Shown here: piece by piece, positions 30,625-43,534 of the stretch
Layout of the letters: the number at the start of each line of letters is the position of its first letter
Numbering within the stretch: the stretch's first letter is position 1
From: Onchidella celtica
Taxonomy: Eukaryota > Mollusca > Gastropoda > Systellommatophora > Onchidiidae
Length of the DNA stretch: 64,000 nucleotides
Direction of reading: 5' to 3'
Assembly (NCBI GenBank): GCA_963931925.1
Contig: OZ007575.1
Span: 46,080,152 to 46,144,151, forward strand
Position numbers and translations under genes: made by a program
The notes under the pieces: model-generated
The model's database searches: none
Told to the model about the DNA's origin: nothing
The model's input: only the letters and a program-made list of their open reading frames with translations

Positions 30625-30795
30625 AAAAAAAAAAACGCAAACCGGCGCTGCACTGTGGAGACGTCGCGTCGGCTCCAGTTGTAACTGGGATACAATGACA
30701 CTAAGGCAGTTTTCCCAAATGGTATTAAAGAAGTAGGCATAATACAAATATTTTTTAAAAAAAGGTGTACAAAATACAAATACTAAAAAAACAAA
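30625..30795 (+). mobile_element. SINE tail A fragment (5'-truncated)
   Basis: Contains GGCGCTGCACTGTGGAGACG, GCTCCAGTTGTAACTGGG, TTTCCCAAATGG and an AATACAAATA-type tail, as in the copies at 9484 and 52557. Head and body are absent. Confidence 0.8.
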
Positions 30796-30827
30796 AAAAA
30801 CTTTTCCTATAACTTTTCAAAAATAAA

Positions 30828-31150
30828 AATAATAATAATAATGGAGATCATTTGTATAGCGCCTAACCCAAACAAGTTCTCTCTATTTGCATCTCTCTCC
30901 CTCTTTCTTTCTTTCTCTCTCCTCTCTCTCTCTCACGCTCTTTGTCTACCTCTCTCTATCTCAGAGCAGATTGTAACGCAGACTATTAGGCGCAGTTCAC
31001 AACTCACAACTGTATTTTAAGTATTATAATAATATTTGAATATATATTAATATATATTTAATAATGAATGATAAATGTCTGGTGGTTGGGGGGGGGGGGG
31101 GAGCAATGGAGATAAATGTTAATCTATTAATTTTAACTTTGCCCGGAAAT
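30828..31150 (-). mobile_element. SINE tail C fragment (5'-truncated)
   Basis: On the minus strand it starts at CCGGGCAAAGTTAAAATTA near 31150 and passes a poly-C tract. It then matches the 52160-52556 copy (AATAATGAATGATAAA against AATAATGAATAATAAA, GAACTGCGCCTAA, GTAACGC, CTCTGAGATAGAGAG) and ends in GCGCTATACAAATG followed by an ATT-type tail. A CT-rich run lies inside it. Confidence 0.75.
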
Positions 31151-31540
31151 GGGTCACAAGTTATTAACAAATCCCTATGTGAGTATTTGGCTACGTGTTT
31201 CAATAAAAAAGACCTTATCAAATTTTTAATTTGAGATCTTAATTTCGGCCCAAATCTCGAGGCAGTTCCTGACGACGGTCCTGTACACATAGCGACCACG
31301 CTAAAGATTTTGCGTGGTCAAAGCAGTCCTAGGCTAATAGATCTTTGAGAGAATGTTGGAACTCGGAGATGGACAAATGAGGGAGATTGGGGATTGGGAA
31401 CCAATGTATCTTTCAGGAGAAAATGATTGGGTATGAAATATGACCTATCTAAATCACGTCACTGGTTTGAGTAATCACAGGATAAGGAAACCGTTTTTTT
31501 TTTTTTTTTGCTCCTAGTTGGTTCCTTCTTTTCAGTAGGG
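31151..31540. other. Unassigned stretch
   Basis: No gene. Ends in a poly-T run at 31493-31510 just before the minisatellite. Confidence 0.45.
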
Positions 31541-34215
31541 CTTCCCCGCCTCCCACCGCCATTTTTTTTGTCTTAACCGTGTTTCCCTGCAATCTCCTCG
31601 AGATATGCATTCCCCGCCTCCCACCACCATTTTTTTTGTCTTAACCGTGTTTCCCTGCAATCTCCTCGAGATATGCATTCCCGGCCTCCCACCACCATTT
31701 TTTTTGTCTTAACCGTGTTTCCCTGCAATCTCCTCGAGATATGCATTCCCCGCCTCCCACCACCATTTTTTTTGTCTTAACCGTGTTTCCCTGCAATCTC
31801 CTCGAGATATGCATTCCCCGCCTCCCACCACCATTTTTTTTGTCTTAACCGTGTTTCCCTGCAATCTCCTCGAGATATGCATTCCCCGCCTCCCACCACC
31901 ATTTTTTTTGTCTTAACCGTGTTTCCCTGCATTCTCCTCGAGATATGCATTCCCGGCCTCCCACCACCATTTTTTTTTGTCTTAACCGTGTTTCCCTGCA
32001 ATCTCCTCGAGATATGCATTCCCGGCCTCCCACCACCATTTTTTTTGTCTTAACCGTGTTTCCCTGCATTCTCCTCGAGATATGCATTCCCGGCCTCCCA
32101 CCACCATTTTTTTTGTCTTAACCGTGTTTCCCTGCATTCTCCTCGAGATATGCATTCCCGGCCTCCCACCACCATTTTTTTTGTCTTAACCGTGTTTCCC
32201 TGCAATCTCCTCGAGATATGCATTCCCCGCCTCCCACCACCATTTTTTTTGTCTTAACCGTGTTTCCCTGCATTCTCCTCGAGATATGCATTCCCGGCCT
32301 CCCACCACCATTTTTTTTGTCTTAACCGTGTTTCCCTGCATTCTCCTCGAGATATGCATTCCCGGCCTCCCACCACCATTTTTTTTGTCTTAACCGTGTT
32401 TCCCTGCAATCTCCTCGAGATATGCATTCCCCGCCTCCCACCACCATTTTTTTTGTCTTAACCGTGTTTCCCTGCATTCTCCTCGAGATATGCATTCCCC
32501 GCCTCCCACCACCATTTTTTTTGTCTTAACCGTGTTTCCCTGCATTCTCCTCGAGATATGCATTCCCGGCCTCCCACCACCATTTTTTTTGTCTTAACCG
32601 TGTTTCCCTGCATTCTCCTCGAGATATGCATTCCCGGCCTCCCACCACCATTTTTTTTGTCTTAACCGTGTTTCCCTGCATTCTCCTCGAGATATGCATT
32701 CCCGGCCTCCCACCACCATTTTTTTTGTCTTAACCGTGTTTCCCTGCATTCTCCTCGAGATATGCATTCCCGGCCTCCCACCACCATTTTTTTTGTCTTA
32801 ACCGTGTTTCCCTGCAATCTCCTCGAGATATGCATTCCCCGCCTCCCACCACCATTTTTTTTGTCTTAACCGTGTTTCCCTGCATTCTCCTCGAGATATG
32901 CATTCCCCGCCTCCCACCACCATTTTTTTTGTCTTAACCGTGTTTCCCTGCATTCTCCTCGAGATATGCATTCCCGGCCTCCCACCACCATTTTTTTTGT
33001 CTTAACCGTGTTTCCCTGCATTCTCCTCGAGATATGCATTCCCCGCCTCCCACCACCATTTTTTTTGTCTTAACCGTGTTTCCCTGCAATCTCCTCGAGA
33101 TATGCATTCCCGGCCTCCCACCACCATTTTTTTTGTCTTAACCGTGTTTCCCTGCATTCTCCTCGAGATATGCATTCCCCGCCTCCCACCACCATTTTTT
33201 TTGTCTTAACCGTGTTTCCCTGCATTCTCCTCGAGATATGCATTCCCGGCCTCCCACCACCATTTTTTTTTGTCTTAACCGTGTTTCCCTGCATTCTCCT
33301 CGAGATATGCATTCCCCGCCTCCCACCACCATTTTTTTTGTCTTAACCGTGTTTCCCTGCATTCTCCTCGAGATATGCATTCCCGGCCTCCCACCACCAT
33401 TTTTTTTTGTCTTAACCGTGTTTCCCTGCATTCTCCTCGAGATATGCATTCCCGGCCTCCCACCACCATTTTTTTTGTCTTAACCGTGTTTCCCTGCAGT
33501 CTCCTCGAGATATGCATTCCCGGCCTCCCACCGCCATTTTTTTTTGTCTTAACCGTGTTTCCCTGCAATCTCCTCGAGATATGCATTCCCGGCCTCCCAC
33601 CACCATTTTTTTGTTCTTAACCGTGTTTCCCTGCAATCTCCTCGAGATATGCATTCCCGGCCTCCCACCGCCATTTTTTTTTTGTCTTAACGGTGTTTCC
33701 CTGCAATCTCCTCGAGATATGCATTCCCGGCCTCCCACCACCATTTTTTTTTTGTCTTAACCGTGTTTCCCTGCAATCTCCTCGAGATATGCATTCCCGG
33801 CCTCCCACCGCCATTTTTTTTTTGTCTTAACCGTGTTTCCCTGCAATCTCCTCGAGATATGCATTCCCGGCCTCCCACCGCCATTTTTTTTTTGTCTTAA
33901 CCGTGTTTCCCTGCAATCTCCTCGAGATATGCATTCCCCGCCTCCCACCACCATTTTTTTGTTCTTAACCGTGTTTCCCTGCAATCTCCTCGAGATATGC
34001 ATTCCCCGCCTCCCACCGCCATTTTTTTTTTTGTCTTAACCGTGTTTCCCTGCATTCTCCTCGAGATATGCATTCCCGGCCTCCCACCGCCATTTTTTTT
34101 TTGTCTTAACCGTGTTTCCCTGCATTCTCCTCGAGATATGCATTCCCCGCCTCCCACCACCATTTTTTTTTTGTCTTAACCGTGTTTCCCTGCATTCTCC
34201 TCGAGATATGCATTC
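31541..34215 (+). repeat. 68-bp minisatellite, about 39 copies
   Basis: The unit contains TTTGTCTTAACCGTGTTTCC, CTGCAATCTCCTCGAGATAT and GCATTCCCCGCCTCCCACCA. Copies differ at a few fixed positions: CCCCGCC or CCCGGCC, GCAATCTCC or GCATTCTCC, CACCACC or CACCGCC. They also differ in poly-T length, which is longer in the right third. The palindrome CTCGAG is present in every copy. Because 68 is not a multiple of three, frames run through all three phases and give repetitive peptides on both strands that are not genes. Confidence 0.98.
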
Positions 34216-34380
34216 GGCCAACAAAGTGAAAGGCTGAATAAGTATCGTTCTGATATAATATTAGAAATGATAAGATGTTACTTAGTGTTTATTATTATTA
34301 CTTTATACCGTACTAGATAATTGCCTTTCAGAGTACGGCTAGGAGGGCTTGTATCTATCTCATTATATATTACGCACTTT

Positions 34381-34709
34381 CTCCACCTTTGAACGCAAAA
34401 GGCTTTTTTATTAGGCCATCTACAGTAACCAAATTTTACATGTTCATTTCAAATACCACGGAGGGTGCATGGAAGTTTTTATTATTTTGCTTAGTTTGGT
34501 TCTTGAATTTATAGAAAATGCATTGTTTCATCGTGCTGTCAATAGCTCTAATTTTCATCCTCCATCTTGGCTCCATTCTGTTATAGTACCGTGCATGTCA
34601 TAAAAAGTAATCATAATTATCAAGCGTTCAGTTTGGTGCGTAGTGTCCTGGCGCGCAGGAGTTCTGAAGCAAGACTGCAGCAGATTACTACTTTTATTAT
34701 AAGAGAGAG

Positions 34710-34790
<81 letters not shown>

Positions 34791-34832
34791 ACATGATTGT
34801 TTATTCCGGGCAATGCCCGGTACGCCGTCTAG
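34381..34832 (+). mobile_element. Helitron-like non-autonomous fragment (tentative)
   Basis: Shares TTTGAACGCAAAAGGC, GAAAATGCATTGTTTCA, GTGCGTAGTGTCCTGG and a GA microsatellite with 37629-37937. Its right end is a hairpin (CCGGGCAATGCCCGG, 34807-34821) followed 7 bases later by CTAG and then T. A 3' hairpin about 10 bases before CTRR is the Helitron signature. No 5' TC end was found and no Rep/helicase is present, so the class is tentative. Confidence 0.45.
34706..34790 (+). repeat. (GA)n microsatellite
   Basis: About 85 bases of GA with an ACAG interruption at 34740. It lies inside the Helitron-like fragment, where the sister copy at 37629 also has a GA tract. Confidence 0.95.
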
Positions 34833-35049
34833 TACTATATATATTTGTGGACTTGAGATTTTTCGTTGCAAAAGGCTTCTGAACCACTCAACACTCAGGC
34901 TTCAAACTTTATATAGTGCATCAGAATGGATGTAAGGGTGCACAGTTTTTAATAGAAGTCTCAAATCGGTATAGTTTTTTTATTGGAAATGTATTGTTTC
35001 ACCAATTTTAGATCTATTTCGAGTCATAGTTCGCCATTTTAAGGTTTCG

Positions 35050-35307
35050 TTATCACTTCCTGCGATGTGTTCACTATCAAACACACTAACCCGTGCGCAA
35101 ATCATGCTGTTGTACGGGATGCGCAGTGTGTCAACCATAGTGTCAACTCACAAAGGCAGAGCAGTAAGACTTATTTAAAAACAAACAAACAAAAATAAAA
35201 TAAACAAATAGTAACAGGCCAGATAAAGCAGGTCCATAATAACCACCCAGAACTGAAACCAATATTCAAACCGATTTATCCTGGGCAGGGCCGGGGACCT
35301 CAGCTAG
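35050..35307 (+). mobile_element. Helitron-like non-autonomous fragment (tentative)
   Basis: Shares TATCACTTCCTGCGATGTGT, CAAACACACT, GTAAGACTT, AGGTCCATAATA and CAGAACTGAAA-type blocks with 62367-62625. The right end CTGGGCAGGGCCGGGG is an imperfect hairpin, followed by CTAG at 35304-35307 and T. Same logic and same doubt as the fragment at 34381. Confidence 0.45.
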
Positions 35308-36078
35308 TGCTTCATATTTCTCTCGGACTGAGTCATCAAGTTAGTACTGGTCACACCACAGCCTCCAAGACAAACGAGAAGCAAAAATGACAATTTAGAC
35401 AGCCATTGCTGTCTTTATTTGACTGCCACTGTGCCAGCTGTAGAGTCTCAAACCACAACTTTCATCCTCTAGGAACCATAACAGAGAGCGCTATAGACGA
35501 TCTTTTTTGCCATCCGCAATTCGAAGTAGCAGTGTTTCCGGATGTGGTATGCTGTTGTTAGTTCTTCCTATTGGATCGTTCTTACAGCGTGTGTGTGTGT
35601 GTGTGTGTCTGTGTGTGTGTGTAATGCTCTTACTTGTTGGTAACGTTGTGTGAGCAGTGTGCGTGTGTGCGGTGTGCGTTAAAGACATGTGGGTCTTAGA
35701 TATTGTATTTGTACGGTTACTGATGCTGTGACAACAAATTTCCTGGAAACAGGATAATAAAGTTATATCTTATCTTATAATGTGTCACCAGTGATACACA
35801 GACAGTTGTCCCTCGGTTGCAGTTCCCACAAGAACTTATTTTTAGTGTTTTTTTACAACATACACAATGAATCAACTAAATGATCATTACAAACACCTTA
35901 CTTATGTCCCTAACAACAAATTCTCATGAAATCAGAATTCGCCGACAAGTAGAAATGGGGGCGGTGCCTAGAGGGTTAACCCTGGAACAACTGAATTAAA
36001 AGTGCAGAAAACATGGCCTACACTCCCAGCGGTATAAAAAGGGGATGAGGCGCGGGGGAGGGGGGGGGGCTTGGTGGG
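35308..36078. other. Intergenic stretch
   Basis: Contains a GT run at 35589-35622 and otherwise no recognised feature. Confidence 0.5.
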
Positions 36079-36258
36079 ATGGGAGATGGGGATATACCAG
36101 AGAGATGGGGATATACCAGAGAGATGGGGATATACCAGAGAGATGGGGATATACCAGAGAGATGGGGATATACCAGAGAGATGGGGATTTACCAGAGAGA
36201 TGGGGATATACCAGAGAGATGGGGATATACCAGAGAGATGGGGATATACCAGAGAGAT
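36079..36258 (+). repeat. 19-bp minisatellite, about 9 copies
   Basis: Unit GAGATGGGGATATACCAGA, repeated with only one visible change (GATTTACC near 36186). It opens frames in all phases on both strands that are not genes. Confidence 0.97.
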
Positions 36259-36260
36259 GG

Positions 36261-37246
<986 letters not shown>

Positions 37247-37628
37247 GGGTCAGGTCAAAAAGACCAGGGAATGCTGAGACGAGTGAAAAGGTGGCTGACA
37301 GAGTTTCCTCTCCTCTCTGGCGTGTCTTCAATCACACAATTATCATAGCATCAATCATCACAATCATTCTTTCCTAGTTAGTGACAGATCGGCTCCCAAT
37401 AAAATTGTACAGCCAGATGAATCACCCCGTCCCTCGTGAAATTTGTTTTGATTGTAATCAACAAGGAATACGAGACCAGACTGTCTGAAAGATGACGCAA
37501 TTAGGCACAGATATCTCAACTCGCTGGCGCCGGGTGTTCCAACATTTGAAACACATCATTGGTGTGCTAGACTCTATTTTTTGGAATATATTTTGTAATT
37601 TATCAATAAAGACTTCTTCTTTATTATT

Positions 37629-37864
37629 TCACAAATTCTCCAACTTTGAACGCAAAAGGCTTTTTTTTTATTTGGCAGGATAGAAAATGCATTGTTTCAG
37701 TGCGTAGTCGACAGTTCTTAATTTCATTTTCCATCTAGGCGCCATCCTGTTACGTTATCGTACATGTCATGAAAAGTAACCACATCAAGCGTTCAATTTG
37801 GTGCGTAGTGTCCTGGTGTGCATGAGCTCTAACGTAAGTCTGCAGATTATTAGAGAGAGAGAAA

Positions 37865-37897
<33 letters not shown>

Positions 37898-37937
37898 CAC
37901 AGGTTCATCCAAGGGCAACGCCAGGTACGCCATCTAT
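37629..37937 (+). mobile_element. Second copy of the 34381 repeat
   Basis: Shares TTTGAACGCAAAAGGC, GAAAATGCATTGTTTCA, CATCAAGCGTTCAATTTGG and GTGCGTAGTGTCCTGG with 34381-34832. Ends in GGGCAACGCCAGGTACGCCA then TCTAT, a decayed version of the hairpin/CTAG end. A GA run lies at 37854-37897. Confidence 0.6.
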
Positions 37938-38033
37938 TTATTTATATTTCTATATATTTTATTGACCATTTGAAATCAGTTTTGCATGTTTCGGGCAATT
38001 GTTGTAAGGGCACTGGGGGAATCACATAACATT

Positions 38034-38225
38034 TTACATCTAAAGCTGCGTTTTCATGTGTACGGAAACGGAAACGTTAAAAGGCCTTCAAGTAGTGAAG
38101 ATGAAAGAATATTTTTATATGTACAGGAACGCCGTTTATGCACACGTGGAAACACACTTTCTTTTTTACTCCTTGATGGATTGTTGACGTTTCCGTTTCC
38201 GTACCTATGGAAACCCTGCTTCAGT
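38034..38225. mobile_element. Foldback MITE, copy 1
   Basis: Left end AAGCTGCGTTTTCATGTGTA then CGGAAACGGAAACGT. The right end carries ACGTTTCCGTTTCCGTACC and CCCTGCTTCA as the inverse. About 190 bp, non-coding, able to fold into one hairpin. A sister copy is at 38465. Confidence 0.7.
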
Positions 38226-38464
38226 GATACCACAATTTGTAGCTGGGAGAATTACCGACAATCTGTAATGTTACTGTGGTCGTGATTTCCGCAGTCATTA
38301 TATCTATCACTGAGTTTCTTCATCAGGATCGAATCGATTACGACGTTCAAACCTGTATTTTTATTCAGAAGGTTTTCTCATGAACAAGGGCATTGACCAG
38401 GTACGAGCCTACGAAATAATATTTAATGCCTAAAGAGTATAATGACAAAATTAAGTGTTTATGG

Positions 38465-38655
38465 CCTAAAACTGGTTTTCATGTGTACGGCAATGGAATC
38501 GTCAAACACGCTTAAAGAAGTGAAATAGAAAGAATGTTTTCATGTGTAAGGCAATGCCATTTCCGTACACATGAAAATACGCTTTCTTTTGTATTATTTG
38601 ATGGATTTTTGAGGTCTCCGTTGCCGTTTCCGTACAAGTGAAAACACAGCTTCAC
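38465..38655. mobile_element. Foldback MITE, copy 2
   Basis: Left GGTTTTCATGTGTACGGCAA, right TTGCCGTTTCCGTACAAGTG then AAAACACAGCTTCA. Internal CATTTCCGTACACATGAAAA repeats the end motif. Same family as 38034-38225, 240 bp apart. Confidence 0.7.
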
Positions 38656-38857
38656 TCATCTGTGTGTTTGTCCGTATGTGTATGTGTGTGTGTGCGCTAT
38701 GTATGTGTATGCCCGTGTGTGTTTAGCCCGAAAACAAATAGTAAATAATTATTTGGGGAAAACCAGGTTCGTTATTAAGACCTCTCTAGTCAGTACTATC
38801 CCCTGCCAGAGTTTTTGCAGAATGTTAGAGAAACAAGACAATAACTGCAAGATTGTT

Positions 38858-39180
38858 GTTACTTGTACGTACGGCCCCCAAAGTTTTTTTCTTGCGCTAG
38901 GGGTGCGTATTTTAAAGCCTTTTGTATCTCTAGAGCTAGAGAGCTCCTCTCGAAATACTAAAAAAAAAACAGCCTTATTTAATTATTCTTTCATGATTTC
39001 CTTTTGTTTTCCTCCTGTTTTTGGGGGGTTTTTTTGGTGAAAGGGTAAGGGGCAGGATTAGCGATTCGATCAGATTTAGGGTTGATGATAAGATCGGGGT
39101 TAGAGATGGGTACGTATATATGTATACGTATGCGCCCATAATGCAAAATGTATTGAGGACCGTACGTACAAATAACAACA
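38858..39180. mobile_element. MITE-1 family copy (TACGTACG ends)
   Basis: Left end GTTGTTACTTGTACGTACGG, right end GTACGTACAAATAACAACAG, near-perfect inverted repeats. Also AAGTTTTTTTCTTGCGCTAG near the left, CAGCCTTATTTAATTATTCT in the middle, and GATTTAGGGTTGATGATAAG towards the right. About 320 bp, non-coding. Here the family lies in the inverted orientation relative to 44246. Confidence 0.85.
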
Positions 39181-39190
39181 GCCCAGTTGA

Positions 39191-40419
39191 GAGACTTAAC
39201 ACAGACACAAGAAATTACGACATCCCTGTAGTTCTATGACCTTGGTGAAAACCGAACTCACAGCAATAACGCCAGCATACTTAAGGAAAACGATGGCAAT
39301 TTCCTACCAAAAATAAAGATCGTACTAAGTCGTCATAACAACTTTATTTGTAACGATTACTGAGAACAAAACACTAGTGTATGCGTTCCGCGACTCCAAG
39401 TGAAAGCGGCCTATGTGGGAGTCCATTTTATTGCCTGCGATGACGAAGGCTTGAAGATGAATAAAAATCTGAAGAACGAATGACGAATCTACCAAACTCA
39501 TTGTTAAATAGTTTTCATACAAAGATGAATGAAAGACTAAATCAATGACTAATTTGATGATAGTTAAAACTGACAAACAAAAGCAGTCAATTAAGCATTT
39601 GGTTGAAAAGGGGGCGGGGGGGGGGGGGGGAATTCAGAATAGACTAGTACACACGTTGCTCAAGAATTTCGAAATGCACAGGAAATCACAAATAACTAGT
39701 CTGTTTGTTCAGGTATTTATTTATCTGGAGACAGCCGAACGTTCCTTCAAATATAAGATAACAACTCTGTTTAACCAAAGCACTTCATCGCCATCCTGGA
39801 GTCTGACATTACAACTATTAGACATTGTTTATCACCAGCGTCCTGTAAATATGTGTTGCTGCTGCTGCTGTCGGTCAGGAAATTGTGTAAGTAAAAAACA
39901 CCTACACATTTCCCAGGTAGGGAACAACCTCTAGACTACCATTATTCCTTACACCTCCACGAGTTCTTAAAATAGAGTCAAAAATTGGCAAAATGAAAAA
40001 GTTGCATTGCGTACTACTTCCTTCAAACAGAGATCAGTCCATGAAAAAAACGCTTAACCCTTAACCCGAGATCCAAAAGGGTGGTATTATTTTAGAAGTA
40101 AATTGGCCTTTAATATACTATGATCTCAACACCTCATCAATTTTAAGGCAATACTACAACGTATGCTCTGCTCCCCCACCTTACAAACTCACAAGGCTAT
40201 TTAATGCTTCGCGCTTCCATGCTTTAGCGATTAACCCCTTCGATGGCCCTGCCCGTGGATTCCACGTGCCAAGTTGTGTACCTAACAAGCCGTATTATAC
40301 CCGTGCAATGCACAGGCTCATGATTAGCTGTAATTCATATCTAATAGAAGATGGATCACACAGTAAATACTCTCCAATTATATGCACAATTGATCTTAAA
40401 ATAACAATTTAGAGTCAAC
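39191..40419. other. Intergenic stretch
   Basis: Contains a poly-G run near 39616-39630 and a short GCT run near 39859. No gene. The 129-codon frame at 39545-39934 has no recognisable domain. Confidence 0.5.
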
Positions 40420-40645
40420 CCCGAGACACAGCACACCGAGACGGTTCAGTCCGCCAAATTCCGCGACTTGCGCGCGTATCATCCATGTCAACAATGCAAA
40501 AATTCGCACCACACTCCTTCATAATTGAACGAAAAAGAGTAGTACCACAAGGCTCACTCTGTTCATACGCTAGCAAGTTGTGGACATATAGTGCAAGAAG
40601 GAATAGTCAGGCTCGGTATTCTGTGGCTCAGGTCAACCGGAGTCT
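40420..40645 (+). repeat. Dispersed repeat, copy 1
   Basis: Shares GACTTGCGCGCGTATCAT, CAATGCAA, TTCGCACCACA, TTCATAATTGAACGAAAA and CTCGGTATTCTGTG with 43535-43750 in the same orientation. Unclassified and non-coding. Confidence 0.75.
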
Positions 40646-42386
40646 GTTGTTGTTATTTACGGTGAATCTTTTTTCGAAGTAGCACGATTTCAACTCAGAA
40701 TTTTTGGTCTTGGCTGAAACACGACCAGGCTATCGACTCGGCCTGTCAGCAGCCGGGGCACTTGAACAGATGATAAATAAATGATTCTGACTTCTAGATC
40801 TAGATCTAGACTAGTTCGGTGAAAGGCGGCAAGTTGGTATTTTTTTGTATTTTTATATTTTGAAAACATATATTCCTTTATCTAAAATAAATTTGTGATG
40901 CAAAGGTGAAAGAATATTGTATGTGTTGTCATCATGCAAAAGTTTATGAGAACATTCCCGTAAAAAACGACTTATGGGTGATTATATGATATTAGTACCG
41001 ACCATACTGATACCCCTCGGCACAGCTATGTAATGCATCTGTGGCACCGAAGGGGTTAAACCCCATAACAGTTTACTGTGCACAGCCACGATATAGCCAT
41101 CACTGAACTGATGCGCTGTAAACATGTATACTCCACCCAACCCCATCTCCACCCCCCCCCCCCAGCTCCTCACCCTCTACACCTAGGACAGACTGATGAT
41201 ATGGTTACAGGAACTTACAGTATATCTACGATTTTACATTAACAATAATTAACTTACTTTTCTCTCAAATCGGCACACAATAAATCAATGTATTTTAAGC
41301 ATTTTCCTGACAAAATGCGTGATACGGCATATGCATTATTCTGTTACACACCTGATATATTATCAGACTCAACTAATGGTCGCATCTATTATGTCTCCGA
41401 AACAAAAAAATTATGTCACTGTTTCTGTTTAATCGCCTAAATGCATAAAAGTCACTGAAGTTTGATTTCAGGAAAAACAACCAAAGTATCTGACACCACA
41501 ACAAATAGCTACCCTCTGACATTCCCATTCTTCCCCATCCCCAGGCAGTCTCCCACCACCCACCCCCCATCCCCATCCACCCACACCCCCTCACCCCCCA
41601 CCTCACAAAAATTGGAAAATGTCGATATAATGCCGATTTGTACGGTTTGTATAAGATTGAAATAGTTGTTTTCTCCGGCATAAACTCTTAGCAACACACA
41701 CACCAACCCAACACACACCCACAACCCAACACACACACACACACACACACACGTACATACAAACTCACACAGACATACACACACAAATCAGTAACATTTA
41801 AATTCCCCCCCCCCCCCCCGTATCGCTCATGGGATCAGTATCGGGTTCTCTCCGATGCCAGTTTTTACGATCTCATAAATTAAGAGAAGATGACATGTTA
41901 TAACGATCTGTTTTGTCGTGGTATCGCTACACGCTGACATTCATTAAACTCCACTGCTGGGGAGAATCGGTGATTCATCGATAAATAAATAGACGATGGA
42001 GTGGATGAAGTCACTAGATGTTTATATTGGGGTACGAGTAGCTGACGCCAGTGTAACAAGCGTACCTTGCAGTCTTTTAACCTGTTACCAGCCAAAGCCT
42101 GAAAGTTCCAATTTTCATATTCTTTGTTACTTTTAGATAAGATTCCTGCAATCGTTTAAGTCGTAAGTGTGAATCTAAACAGTGAAACATATAAATTCTC
42201 AGCACAGGACTTCCACTTTTCTGTAATTCAAAAAGCTACAATTCAACTACCAATTCATGAGTCTGCATTGCTGGCACTGAATGGGTTAAGTAATTGGTTT
42301 GTTTCCCTTGTGATGTCAAAAATTTTGATGCATCCTCAAACCCCCCCCTCTCCCCACCCACTCCCCATCCCCCGTGCACCACGGCC
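40646..42386. other. Intergenic stretch
   Basis: Contains C-rich tracts near 41150 and 41570, a CA run at 41699-41752 and a poly-C run near 41806. The frames across these tracts are low-complexity. No gene. Confidence 0.5.
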
Positions 42387-42724
42387 GAACATGCGCGCTT
42401 ACAAAGATTTAGCTTTTGGCACAATGGTTGAGCATGTTTGTTTGTTGTTAGTTTTTTGGGTTTTTTTGGCACAGAGGTTGAGCATGCGCGCTTGCAAAGA
42501 TTTGTCTTTTTTTGGCACGGATGTTAAGCATGCGCGCTTGCAAAGATTTGGTTGATTTTTTTGTTGTTGTTGTTGTTTTTTTGTTTTTTTTTTTGGTCCT
42601 CTTGAGCATGCGCGCTTGCAAAGATTTGGTTGTTGTTGTTGTTTAGGCACAGAGATTGAGCATGCGCGCTTGCAAGATTTGTTTTCTTGGTACACAGAGT
42701 TTAAGCATGCACCCTTGCAAAGAT
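42387..42724 (+). repeat. Six spaced copies of a 24-bp GC-rich core
   Basis: The core GAGCATGCGCGCTTGCAAAG plus ATTT occurs near 42387, 42480, 42529, 42605, 42658 and 42703. The T/G-rich spacers are unequal, and some carry GGCACAGAGGTT. The last copy is degraded. Unequal spacing and unlike spacers argue against both a plain minisatellite and a CRISPR array. The GCATGCGC part resembles an NRF-1-type site, which is inference only. Confidence 0.8.
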
Positions 42725-42944
42725 TGCAAAAAAGAAGACTTGCCACTCTAGAGAGAAGGAAACACATGGCCTTACAACTTCCGACGAAATACGAAATAAA
42801 ATTTAAAATTTCGTAAGAGCACAAAATCTGTGACTTCAACCGAAACAAAGCAATTGACCGGTCAGCTGACCAACCTCATCCCATCCTGCATCGTAACCAT
42901 TCCAGCACAGTTCATCCCTACAAACTCAATGATTCTTTTTTGAA

Positions 42945-43255
42945 TATTGTTACCAGTACGTATGCACCCCAAGTTTTGTTGTTGTTTCTTTTACGCTAGG
43001 GGTACGTATTTTAAAGTCTTTTGTGGCTCCAGAGCTGGGGAGCTTCTCCGGAAATACTCTTAACAACAGCCTTAATTAATTATTCTTTCAGATGTTCTTT
43101 TCGTTTTCCTCCTGATTTTTGGTTAAAAGGGTAGGGGGGGCAGGGTTGGGGATTCGATAAGATTTAGGGTTGAGGATAAGGACAGGGTTAGAGATGGTAC
43201 GTATATAATAGCCCCTGGCGCAAAACGCTTGGGAGATGTACGTATTTGTAACAGC
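42945..43255. mobile_element. MITE-1 family copy
   Basis: Left AATATTGTTACCAGTACGTA, right TGTACGTATTTGTAACAGC. Carries the diagnostic TTACGCTAGGGGTACGTATT, the seed region ACTCTTAACAACAGCCTTAA (the inverse of TTAAGGCTGTTGTTAAGAGT) and GATTTAGGGTTGAGGATAAG. Non-coding. Frames on the minus strand are incidental. Confidence 0.85.
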
Positions 43256-43534
43256 TTTCTTCTTGTTGAAAGGGAAAGGGGATGTGCAACTGGTGAACGT
43301 CGGGTGCAATGATGTGCACACAGGGCATTTTGTTTAATCAACACTTTATCTTGCGTATATTCTGTATCAGCTGTAAGTGGAACATAGATTATTTAATAAC
43401 ACATAAAATAATGCCATCGCGGTTTCTAACACTTGAGTGAATATTATGTAAGGGCATCCCCAAGGCGCTCAGTCCGTAAGAAATTATTATGTCATCAAAT
43501 ACATTAATTGCTTTTTAAATAAAAGAGTAGCAAG

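Noticed and set aside
31777-34224. Many overlapping frames of 60-110 codons reading MHISRR...GNTVKTKK
   Set aside because: The 68-bp minisatellite has stop-free phases. The same peptide recurs in shifted frames on both strands, with no start or splice context.
42387-42724. Repeat-spacer arrangement resembling a CRISPR array
   Set aside because: Spacers are unequal and low-complexity, cores drift, there are no cas genes, and the genome is clearly eukaryotic.
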